In this document: one piece after another, positions 36,009 to 44,648 of the stretch
Layout: each line of letters begins with the position of its first letter
Numbering within the stretch: the first letter of the stretch is position 1
Assembly: GCF_021650975.2 (NCBI RefSeq)
Contig: NZ_CP091285.1
Location: 1,488,001 to 1,552,000, forward strand
Length of the DNA stretch: 64,000 bases
Direction: 5' to 3'
Source: Flavobacterium jumunjinense
GTDB taxonomy: Bacteria > Bacteroidota > Bacteroidia > Flavobacteriales > Flavobacteriaceae
Made by a program: the position numbers and the translations under genes
Notes under the pieces: generated by a model
Told to the model about the DNA's origin: nothing
The model's database searches: none
What the model saw: only the letters and a program-made list of their open reading frames with translations

Positions 36009-36839
36009 ATGGATTTCGAATTTAAAGAAACGCTTTTATATGTGGAAAATCTTAGTGTTGCCTATGATGACACTGTTATTATTAAAGATATAAACTTAAT
36101 TGAAAAAGATGTGGTTCGAGAAAACCACAATAGTACTTCACAAGTTATTGCTGTTGTTGGTCGCTCTGGTAGAGGAAAATCAACTTTTTTTAAAGCTTTA
36201 ACTGGTTTGGTAGCACCAAGAACTGGAAAAATTCTAATTAAAGATTTTAAAAGCACTGTAGAAGGAGCTGCAAAAGATATTAAAGAAGGAGATATTGGTT
36301 TTGTAGACCAAAAATATACTTTGTTTCGACACAAAACAGTATTGCAAACGCTGAAATTTGCTTTAAGAAAAACGAATTTAACAGAAGAAGAAAAGGAAGA
36401 AAAGATAAAAGAATACCTTCATAAATGGGGATTAGATAACTGTACTTACAAGTATCCAAATGAGCTTTCTGGCGGACAAAGACAAAGAACGGCAATCATT
36501 GAACAATTATTTTCTTCGGAACAGTTTATTGTAATGGATGAGCCTTTTTCGGGTTTAGATGTTGGAAACATTAAAGAAGTGAAAAAATCTTTCGATTTGT
36601 TAAATTCAACTTCAGAATACAATACCATAATTTTTTCTTCACACGATATAGAATTAGCAGTTTCGCTAGCACAAGTAATTTATGTTATTGGTTACCCAAC
36701 AATTGAAGGAGAAAAGCAAAATTATGGTTCAATTGTTGCAAAGTTCGATTTAAGAGAACTTGGATTAGCTTGGCAGGAATTTGGTGAAGCACATTTAAAA
36801 TTGACAAGAGAAATTATCAATCAAATGATGCTTTCATAA
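36009..36839 (+). CDS. ABC transporter ATP-binding protein
   Basis: This 276-residue ATPase has Walker A 'GRSGRGKST' near residue 52, signature 'LSGGQRQR' near 156, Walker B 'FIVMDEPFSGLD' and H-loop 'FSSHDIELA'. It pairs with the permease 4 bases upstream and energises transport with the tethered binding protein. The extra insertion 'EKDVVRENHNSTSQVIA' between the first strands is unusual for this family. A dioxygenase gene follows after 10 bases. Confidence 0.95.
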   Translation: MDFEFKETLLYVENLSVAYDDTVIIKDINLIEKDVVRENHNSTSQVIAVVGRSGRGKSTFFKALTGLVAPRTGKILIKDFKSTVEGAAKDIKEGDIGFVDQKYTLFRHKTVLQTLKFALRKTNLTEEEKEEKIKEYLHKWGLDNCTYKYPNELSGGQRQRTAIIEQLFSSEQFIVMDEPFSGLDVGNIKEVKKSFDLLNSTSEYNTIIFSSHDIELAVSLAQVIYVIGYPTIEGEKQNYGSIVAKFDLRELGLAWQEFGEAHLKLTREIINQMMLS

Positions 36840-36849
36840 GGTTGTTTGG

Positions 36850-37578
36850 ATGAATCACAATACAAAGTCAAATTATAATCAAGAAGTTGAATCGAATGGC
36901 TATGCTATAATAAATGATGTTTTTTCGAATGAAGAAACCCAATCGTTTATTTATGAAATAGAACAAATTAGTGATTCTTTAAACAAAACTTTTAGAAAAT
37001 CAAAAGACCTTTTTGCAATTAGACAGTTTCTTAAAGAAGTTCCAACTATAAATAAAATACTATTCAATGATGCATTGAAAAATATTTTGGGGCAGCTTTT
37101 AGGAAATGATTACTTTGTTGTAAAATCCATCTATTTTGACAAACCAGAACAATCCAATTGGTTTGTTTCCTATCATCAAGATTTAACTATTTCTGTAGAT
37201 AAAAAACTGGAATGTAGTGGTTTTAATAATTGGACAATTAAACAAAATCAATTTTCAGTTCAGCCAACAGAAAAAATCTTAGAGAATATTTTTACAATTA
37301 GAATTCATCTAGATGATACTGATGAAAAAAATGGAGCATTACGTATAATTCCTAAATCACATGCGAACGGTATTGTTCGATTAGATAGTTTTGATTTTAA
37401 CGAAGCTGAAGAGCAAATAGCAAAAGTTAAAAAAGGAGGTATAATGATAATGAAACCGTTATTGTTTCATGCCTCAAACAAAACGATTAATAATGAAAAA
37501 CGAAGAGTTATTCATGTAGAGTTTTCAAATTTAGATTTACCAGAAGGAATTTCTTGGTCAGAAAAAATTAATATATAG
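36850..37578 (+). CDS. Phytanoyl-CoA dioxygenase-family Fe(II)/2-oxoglutarate enzyme
   Basis: This 242-residue enzyme has the facial triad His109-Gln-Asp111 ('YHQD') and distal His207 in 'LLFHASN', with 'RIHLDDTDEKNGALRIIPKSH' between, the family's typical order. An Arg ten to twelve residues after the distal His ('KRRVIHVEF') would bind 2-oxoglutarate. Such enzymes hydroxylate small molecules; the substrate is not predictable. Its position between transporter ATPase and AAA+ genes is unusual and suggests it modifies the transported compound. Confidence 0.85.
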   Translation: MNHNTKSNYNQEVESNGYAIINDVFSNEETQSFIYEIEQISDSLNKTFRKSKDLFAIRQFLKEVPTINKILFNDALKNILGQLLGNDYFVVKSIYFDKPEQSNWFVSYHQDLTISVDKKLECSGFNNWTIKQNQFSVQPTEKILENIFTIRIHLDDTDEKNGALRIIPKSHANGIVRLDSFDFNEAEEQIAKVKKGGIMIMKPLLFHASNKTINNEKRRVIHVEFSNLDLPEGISWSEKINI

Positions 37579-37584
37579 GTAGAA

Positions 37585-39003
37585 ATGGGAATGTTATTTA
37601 CTAAAGAATATATTCAAGAACTTAAAAATGCAACAACAGCAGTTTTAAGTGTTTGTGATACTTTAAATTCAGATACAAAATGTATTTCAGAATTGAATGC
37701 ACTTTTGCCACAAAATAGCACGAATAAAGTACTTCTTAAAGCAGAAAAAATATTTATTTCAGATTTTATTTTTGTCTTTAGTAAGGTTAAAAATCTTTCC
37801 GAAAGTTCGCAGTTTGGATTAGCCTATTATTATGATGCAATACGAAATCAGCATTTTGCAAATGAAAATGAGATAGAGAGCTTAAATAAACTTGTAACAA
37901 CTAATCCATTTAAAAGTCATTTCAATAAGATTATTCAATCTAACATACTTTTTGAGTTAGATCAAAGTAGGACTTTTCTATTGAATTATTTAAAGAAAAA
38001 TAAGCACCCAAGATATAAAGAAATAGTAACGATTTTTAAAGTCTTTTTGAAGTTAGTTTGCGTTACAGAAGATCAAAATAATAACAAATTAGATGAAATT
38101 TTAGGAATCGATTTTAAAATAAATGATGTAATAGAAATTTCAGACGATTCGTTAGAAAAAGTGCTAGAAGAGTTAAACGGACTTATTGGTTTAGAAAATG
38201 TAAAAAAAGATGTAGCTGAATTGGTAAACCTTTTAAAGGTGCAACAAAAACGCACAAAACAAGGGTTGAAAAATATAGAGATTACATTGCACACTGTTTT
38301 TCTTGGTCCTCCGGGAACGGGGAAAACTACTGTTGCAAGATTATTGGGTAGAATATTTAAACACTTAGAGTTTTTATCAAACGGACAAATGATAGAAACA
38401 GATAGAGAAGGAATGGTTGCTGGGTATGTTGGTCAAACAGCTACAAAAGTTGATGCAATTGTAGAAGAAGCTAAAGGTGGTGTTTTGTTTGTAGATGAAG
38501 CTTATGCTTTAAGTCAAAACGCATTGGGGAATGATTATGGAGGAGAAGCAGTGAATACTTTGTTAAAAAGAATGGAAGATTTTAGAGATGATTTTGCAGT
38601 AGTTGTTGCAGGATATGATGAACCTATGCAGATTTTCATAGATTCTAATCCAGGATTACGATCAAGATTTAATCGTTTTTTTCATTTTGACCATTTCAAA
38701 CCTTCTGAATTATTTTCCATTTTTGAATTGAATTGTAAAAAAGCAGATTTCATAGTAACCGAAGAAGCAAAAGAAAAATTAAAAGATACTTTTGAGTTAT
38801 TATATGAAAAGCGAGACGATAGTTTTGGTAATGCAAGAGTTGTGAGAAACCTCTTTGAAAAATGCATTCAAAAACAAGCAAATAGAATTGTTACGATTAA
38901 AAGAGTATCAAAAAAAGCATTAAAAACATTATTAGAACAAGATATTCCGGAACCAAAAGAAACAATAGAACAAGTATTTTATAAGCATAAAAATGATGAA
39001 TAG
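37585..39003 (+). CDS. CbbX/SpoVK-type AAA+ ATPase
   Basis: This 472-residue protein has an N-terminal helical domain (1-185) of unknown fold. The AAA+ module has 'LNGLIGLENVKKDVAELVNLL', Walker A 'GPPGTGKTT' near 242, a sensor-like 'AGYVGQTATKVDAIVEEAKGG', Walker B 'VLFVDEAYAL' near 305 and arginine-rich 'GLRSRFNRFFHF'. CbbX/SpoVK relatives remodel protein complexes. It follows the dioxygenase by 6 bases and overlaps the porin gene by 11. The target may be a neighbour in this operon. Confidence 0.9.
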   Translation: MGMLFTKEYIQELKNATTAVLSVCDTLNSDTKCISELNALLPQNSTNKVLLKAEKIFISDFIFVFSKVKNLSESSQFGLAYYYDAIRNQHFANENEIESLNKLVTTNPFKSHFNKIIQSNILFELDQSRTFLLNYLKKNKHPRYKEIVTIFKVFLKLVCVTEDQNNNKLDEILGIDFKINDVIEISDDSLEKVLEELNGLIGLENVKKDVAELVNLLKVQQKRTKQGLKNIEITLHTVFLGPPGTGKTTVARLLGRIFKHLEFLSNGQMIETDREGMVAGYVGQTATKVDAIVEEAKGGVLFVDEAYALSQNALGNDYGGEAVNTLLKRMEDFRDDFAVVVAGYDEPMQIFIDSNPGLRSRFNRFFHFDHFKPSELFSIFELNCKKADFIVTEEAKEKLKDTFELLYEKRDDSFGNARVVRNLFEKCIQKQANRIVTIKRVSKKALKTLLEQDIPEPKETIEQVFYKHKNDE

Positions 39004-40069
39004 AAATTTTTTTAAAATAGCTGTATTATTAGTAACAACAGTTGTTTTTTCACAAGAAGAAGTAAAAGAAGAGAGTAAGTTAAAAGTAGATTTTTCAGGA
39101 TATCTAGAAGCTTTTTACGGATATGATTTTAATAAACCCACAACAGATAAAAGACTAGATTGGATTTATAATCATAGCAGACATAACGAATTTAGTATCA
39201 ACATGGGGATGCTACGAACAAGCTTAACCTATGAAAATGTTTATGCAAATATTGCAATTCAAGCAGGAACAAATGTTGACGATAATTATAGTGCAGAAAG
39301 CATGAAATTATTTCACGAAGCTTTTATTGGAGTGTATTTAGATAAAGATCAAAAGCATGTTGTTGAAGCAGGTATTATGCCTTCTTATATTGGTTTTGAA
39401 ACTTCGTCATCATTTTCTAATTTGACACTAACAAGGTCAATAATGGCTGAAAGTTCACCATTTTATTTTACAGGAGTAAAATATAACTATGTGCCAAACA
39501 ATAAATGGTGTTTAGCATTTGTAACTACTAACGGTTGGCAGAGAATAGAAAAACCAAATAGTAAAGCACTACCGACATTTGGAACGCAAGTAGTATATTC
39601 TCCAACAGATAAGACAACATTAAATTGGAGCACTTTTATAGGAGACGAACCAATAGTAACAGATGCTTTGAGAACAAGATATTTTAATAACTTGTTTTTA
39701 GATCACGGTTGGAACGAGAAATGGAGAACTATTTTAGGATTTGATATGGGTTTCCAAAAAAGTATGATTGATGATACTTTTCAAGATTGGAAAACAGTTA
39801 CATTAATTACACAATATTCAGTAACACAAAAATGGAATGTTGCAGCTAGAGCAGAATACTTTGAAGATAAGGAAAATGTAATTGTAGGTGTTGGTGCTCC
39901 ATTTGAGGTATTCGGAGCATCATTCAATGTCGATTTTATTCCAAATTCCAAATTGAAATTAAGAACAGAAGCAAAATGGTTCGATTCTAAAGAACCAATT
40001 TTTAATAAAGAAACGGGTACAACGAATTCTAATTTTTTCTTAGTGACATCTTTAGCATTTGAGTTTTAA
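38993..40069 (+). CDS. Porin-like outer-membrane beta-barrel (BBP2 family)
   Basis: This 358-residue protein has a signal peptide ending 'VVFSQ', then 'DFSGYLEAFYGYDFNKP' and a series of amphipathic strands ending 'FFLVTSLAFEF', typical of the putative beta-barrel porin-2 family. Start at 38993 overlaps the AAA gene by 11 bases; the second ATG at 38996 is equally good. It may be the outer-membrane route for the ABC system's substrate. A strong terminator follows. Confidence 0.85.
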   Translation: MMNRNFFKIAVLLVTTVVFSQEEVKEESKLKVDFSGYLEAFYGYDFNKPTTDKRLDWIYNHSRHNEFSINMGMLRTSLTYENVYANIAIQAGTNVDDNYSAESMKLFHEAFIGVYLDKDQKHVVEAGIMPSYIGFETSSSFSNLTLTRSIMAESSPFYFTGVKYNYVPNNKWCLAFVTTNGWQRIEKPNSKALPTFGTQVVYSPTDKTTLNWSTFIGDEPIVTDALRTRYFNNLFLDHGWNEKWRTILGFDMGFQKSMIDDTFQDWKTVTLITQYSVTQKWNVAARAEYFEDKENVIVGVGAPFEVFGASFNVDFIPNSKLKLRTEAKWFDSKEPIFNKETGTTNSNFFLVTSLAFEF

Positions 40070-40094
40070 TTACGAACTCCAATTTTTTTAAACA

Positions 40095-40126
40095 AATACG
40101 CCCCATTAATTTTAATGGGGCGTATT
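40095..40126 (+). terminator. Strong terminator after porin gene
   Basis: AATACGCCCCATTAA (40095-40109) pairs with TTAATGGGGCGTATT (40112-40126), then GTTTTTT. It closes the 31463-40069 operon-like group. Confidence 0.92.
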
Positions 40127-40276
40127 GTTTTTTAAGAAAAATGAGTGAAAATCACTACTTTTTCTTAAATAGGATAATATACTACAATCTTGGGGTAATA
40201 TTCTATTGTTTTGCTTTTATGTAAACTACTATTTTTGGCATTAAAGTTTATTAATCTCGTTAAAATTGTTAATATT

Positions 40277-43200
40277 GTGAAAAAAGAACACTTTTTTTTG
40301 ATTTTTTCTTTATTTTTTATTATTGATTCAATTCAATCTCAAAATCATAATTCTCATACCTGTACATCTCCAAAAGAGCATGTACGAGATGAAAATGAGA
40401 TTAGAATGTTCAATCAATTAAATAAAGTTAATGCCGCTAAAGCAGCAGGAGTTAATGCTTGGGTTGAAAGCATTCATAGTTTTGCAGCAACTTGGGTATC
40501 GGGTGGATATGACTCTTTTTCAATTGGAACAGGAGCAACACCAAATGGTGCTAATCGTCAAAACATTGGATATACACAGGGATTGTATATTACAGATAAA
40601 ACTATTTATGGTTATAGCTACGAAGAGCTAAGATTGGCTGCATTGTCAAATCCTCTAGGATCAACTGTTTTTAACTTAGGGCAAAACTTCTACTTACATT
40701 TATATAACGGAGGGACAGATGATGTTTATGGGCCTTTTCAGTTCAATTGGGAAAATCTAGGAGCAGCGGCAAATGATGTTTCAGTAAATGTAGAAACTCA
40801 ATTTGGAATAAACGGAGTTGGACCTTTTGCAAATTGGCAACAAATCAAAATAATGGACTTTTATAATAAAGTAATTCCAATTATTAAAACAGTATATGGT
40901 CCACCTTCATTAAACCAGACTTTAAATGTAATTAATGATGGCAACTCAGTAGGAATAAACACATTTTATAATGGTCCAAACTGGATTACATCTTCCTATT
41001 TTGTAAATGCATCAGGAGATCTAGATCAACCTCGCTTATTAATTCACGAACTACTTCATGGCTGGAGAGATAACGTAGGTTTGTCATCTAATAACTTATG
41101 GCATTACGATCCAACTCTTTCAGGATTTGAAGAAGGAATGGCAGAAGCAGTAGCAGTAATAGTGATGGATAAGTTTATAGAACAATATCCAAACTATTTT
41201 AACGATACAAGGTTTAATATTCGTTGGGGGGCAGAACCTGGATATGCTTTCGATTGGGATTATGATTTTCAGAATCATCAACAAATAACAGGAACCGACT
41301 TTTGGTCTAGTGATCAAGGAACGGGAGTACATTGGGAACGTTATGGGACAGCATCGGCAGCATTTTATAAAATGTATATTGAAGACAATAATATATTTAA
41401 AAGTTTTAATGCTGAGTATTATAAACGAATGAATAATAATCACTCGCTACTAACTTCAAGAGCTTTAATAACAGATATTTTAGCTACAGTTCTACCAAAA
41501 GTTGAAGAAGAACAAACACTAACTTGGATTAATAATCAAAGGATTTTTGATTGTAATGTTTTACCAGGAAAGAAAGTCCATATGTTAAGTTTTCAAGGTG
41601 CTGACGGTATAATAGATATGGGACATGATAATAGAATCCAAGTTATAGAAACACAAAATTTACCTGGAGGAAACGAATGGTCTTGGGATGTTTATTCAGG
41701 TGGAAATCTAACACAAAGATGGTATCAACAACTTAACAATCTTTCAGGAACAATAACAGTAAAACGATATGACGGAACTACATTTGCTACAAAAAATATT
41801 AATAATAATTTAGATGCAAATGGATTGGCAAACGGAAATGGTGGTCCTCATCAAGGACCTTGTGTTACACCTAACATTAATGGGCCAGGTGCCTGTTTTC
41901 CAACAGGAATTAGTCAATTTGATTTTTATACAACATCAGCAGACCCAGCAATTACAAATGGAGGAATGAATGATGGAACTTGGTATACTAACCAAGGTGT
42001 AAAATCATCTCGTAATATCTATAAGATTCAAAATAGAGGTTTATACTCTTATAATATTTCATTTACAGATCAAGGACAACAAATAACAGGAAAGTATTAT
42101 CGACTACATGGTAATGATTTTATTAATAATGATGGTGTTTATGCTGGAATTAGAAATAATAATGATACACCAGTTACAGGAAGAATGTATATTGAGCAAA
42201 AAAATGATGCAGTTGCTGCAACTGCAGATGAAGAACCAACAATTCCGATTGTTAACGGAACTGTTTTAGCCTCTAGAGTTTGGGGTTCTGTTCCAGAAAC
42301 AGATGTAACTAGACAAGCAGGAAGAACAGACAGAAGATATTCCAAATTAGGAAAAGTTCATGCAATATATATTAGTGAAGACCCAACAGCAGCAGATCCA
42401 TCAATTCCAGAAGATAGAAGTACAAAAAAAATTGGTTTTAGAAACATTGCTTATGGTGCATCATTAAGTGGAACACAAATGTTTTTATTTAATGTAGATG
42501 AATTAAAAGAAATTATTTTCACAGCTGAGGCAACAACTGCAAATTGTGAAGGAGAACCGGTTGATTTAACGGCTGAAAACAATTTCCCTACTTATTTAGA
42601 TACCGATACACGTATCACCTACCAATGGGAAGATCCAATTGGAAATGTAATAGCAAATACAAAAAATTATACAATTCCATCAATTAGTAATGCAAATACA
42701 GGAATTTATAAATTGAAAATTACTTTTTTTGGAAATACTAAGCCAATTATTATAGATAAAATGGTAGACATTGGCACAAAAAGATGGAATGGGGTAGTAG
42801 ACGGAAACTGGGATAACCCTATGAACTGGACACCAAATGGTTCAATTCCTAATAATACGGACTGTGTAGTTATTCCACCAGCAACAAACGAACCAGTTAT
42901 TTCTGGAACAAATTATGCAGGTTTTGCAGGTACATTAAAAGTATTATCTGGAGCGGTTTTAACTGTTAAATCATCAAACACAATCGCAGTTACTGATAAG
43001 GTGACTGTAGATGCAGGTGGAATATTAGAAATAGAAAATTCAGGAAGTTTAGTTCAAATTAACGATATAGCTAATTCGGGAGATATAATTTATAAAAGAA
43101 ATAGTATTGTTAGAAATTTAGATTATACTTTTTGGTCTTCACCAGTTGCTAATTTTAACGTTAGTAATATTGCAACTCCAAATGTACTTGGTCCAATTTT

Positions 43201-44509
43201 TAAATGGGATCCAGTATTTGCTAATCCAAATGGTGGGCAAGGATATTGGATAAATGCTGCTGGAAACACTATGGATATTGCAAAAGGATACATTGTTAGA
43301 GCTCCAAGTACATTTAGCCCGTCAGTACCAACCAGTTTAGGAGGAAGTTTTGAAGGTGTACCCAATAATGGAACTATAAACGCTTCAATTATAAGAGGTA
43401 ATGATATTGATACGAATCCGCATTATGGACAAAATGGAATTCCAATTACTAACTTAAGTGATAACTTAAACTTAATAGGTAACCCTTATCCATCATCAAT
43501 TAGAGCGAATCATTTTTTATACAATAATGCAACGAAAATATTAGGAAATGTAAGATTATGGAAGCACGAAAGTTTGCCTTCATCAGCTATACAAAATCCG
43601 TTTTATGGAAGTTATGGAGAAAATTATAATCCAAATGACTATTTAACCTATAATCTTTTAGGAGCAAATTGTTGTCCGGCAATAGGTTCAGATCTGTTGA
43701 TTGGTTCTGGACAAGGATTCTTTGTACAAATGTTAGATGGACCAACTGCAACAGATAATGTAACTTTTGATAATCAAATGCGAAATGTTACATATGATAA
43801 TAGTCTTTTCTATAAAGGAATGAATGCAAATTTAGAGCGTCATAGACTTTGGATAGATGTAACGAACCTATCAAACAACCAATTTGACAGAACACTTTTA
43901 GGTTATATTGAAGGTGCAACCATGGATGAGGATAATTTCTTTGACAGTACAGTTATTCCAAATAATGATGCTATGACTTTTTATAGTTTAATAAATAACA
44001 ATGCATTCACAATTCAAGGAAGAGCATTACCTTTTGATGAAAATGATGAAGTGTTTTTAGGAATCGATATTATAACTCAAGGAAATTATACTATTGGAAT
44101 TGGTTCTTTAGATGGTCTTTTCCAACAACAAAATGTGTATCTAGAAGATATGGAATTAAATATAGTTCATGATATTAAACAATCACCTTATCAGTTTACA
44201 TCGAATGTTGGTAAAATCATTAATAGATTTAAAATAGTGTATTTAAACACAACATTGAATACAACAGATTTTGATTTGGAGAATGATGTTACGGTAATTA
44301 ATAGTAATAATGATATTAAAGTTATATCAAATAACGAACTATTAGACTCAATTGTAGTTTATGATGTTTTAGGAAGACGTCTTGCAAATTATGGACAAAT
44401 TAATTTAAAAGAATTTACATTGGACGACTTTACTAAAAACAATACAACATTACTATTACAAATAAAACTACAAAACGGGTCAGTAGTTAATAAAAAAATG
44501 ATTTTTTAA
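40277..44509 (+). CDS. Secreted zinc metallopeptidase-like protein with T9SS type C sorting signal
   Basis: This 1410-residue protein is counted from a GTG at 40277, which gives the signal peptide 'KKEHFFLIFSLFFIIDSIQSQ'; a TTG at 40211 would put 22 residues in front. The catalytic motif is His257-Glu258-Leu-Leu-His261 ('LLIHELLHGW'), with 'FEEGMAEAVAV' about 25 residues later as possible third ligand. Later parts hold Ig-like beta domains and a G8/fibronectin-like region ('WDNPMNWTPNG'). The C-terminal 70 residues ('VVYDVLGRRLANY', ending 'NKKMIF') match the type IX secretion type C signal. It would be secreted through the SprE-dependent system. Confidence 0.8.
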   Translation: MKKEHFFLIFSLFFIIDSIQSQNHNSHTCTSPKEHVRDENEIRMFNQLNKVNAAKAAGVNAWVESIHSFAATWVSGGYDSFSIGTGATPNGANRQNIGYTQGLYITDKTIYGYSYEELRLAALSNPLGSTVFNLGQNFYLHLYNGGTDDVYGPFQFNWENLGAAANDVSVNVETQFGINGVGPFANWQQIKIMDFYNKVIPIIKTVYGPPSLNQTLNVINDGNSVGINTFYNGPNWITSSYFVNASGDLDQPRLLIHELLHGWRDNVGLSSNNLWHYDPTLSGFEEGMAEAVAVIVMDKFIEQYPNYFNDTRFNIRWGAEPGYAFDWDYDFQNHQQITGTDFWSSDQGTGVHWERYGTASAAFYKMYIEDNNIFKSFNAEYYKRMNNNHSLLTSRALITDILATVLPKVEEEQTLTWINNQRIFDCNVLPGKKVHMLSFQGADGIIDMGHDNRIQVIETQNLPGGNEWSWDVYSGGNLTQRWYQQLNNLSGTITVKRYDGTTFATKNINNNLDANGLANGNGGPHQGPCVTPNINGPGACFPTGISQFDFYTTSADPAITNGGMNDGTWYTNQGVKSSRNIYKIQNRGLYSYNISFTDQGQQITGKYYRLHGNDFINNDGVYAGIRNNNDTPVTGRMYIEQKNDAVAATADEEPTIPIVNGTVLASRVWGSVPETDVTRQAGRTDRRYSKLGKVHAIYISEDPTAADPSIPEDRSTKKIGFRNIAYGASLSGTQMFLFNVDELKEIIFTAEATTANCEGEPVDLTAENNFPTYLDTDTRITYQWEDPIGNVIANTKNYTIPSISNANTGIYKLKITFFGNTKPIIIDKMVDIGTKRWNGVVDGNWDNPMNWTPNGSIPNNTDCVVIPPATNEPVISGTNYAGFAGTLKVLSGAVLTVKSSNTIAVTDKVTVDAGGILEIENSGSLVQINDIANSGDIIYKRNSIVRNLDYTFWSSPVANFNVSNIATPNVLGPIFKWDPVFANPNGGQGYWINAAGNTMDIAKGYIVRAPSTFSPSVPTSLGGSFEGVPNNGTINASIIRGNDIDTNPHYGQNGIPITNLSDNLNLIGNPYPSSIRANHFLYNNATKILGNVRLWKHESLPSSAIQNPFYGSYGENYNPNDYLTYNLLGANCCPAIGSDLLIGSGQGFFVQMLDGPTATDNVTFDNQMRNVTYDNSLFYKGMNANLERHRLWIDVTNLSNNQFDRTLLGYIEGATMDEDNFFDSTVIPNNDAMTFYSLINNNAFTIQGRALPFDENDEVFLGIDIITQGNYTIGIGSLDGLFQQQNVYLEDMELNIVHDIKQSPYQFTSNVGKIINRFKIVYLNTTLNTTDFDLENDVTVINSNNDIKVISNNELLDSIVVYDVLGRRLANYGQINLKEFTLDDFTKNNTTLLLQIKLQNGSVVNKKMIF

Positions 44510-44619
44510 TTCAGATTCTGAGGAAATGTTTATTAGATAATTATTTTGGGGGCAAGCTTAATTATATTTTACAACTGAATGATCAATGTTTTAGATTTAA
44601 CAAATTTTTATTGTTACTT

Positions 44620-44647
44620 AAAAGAGTCAAAGAAATTTGACTCTTTT
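44620..44647. terminator. Bidirectional terminator with GAAA loop
   Basis: AAAAGAGTCAAA (44620-44631) pairs with TTTGACTCTTTT (44636-44647) around a GAAA tetraloop between two convergent peptidase genes. Confidence 0.9.
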
Positions 44648-44648
44648 T

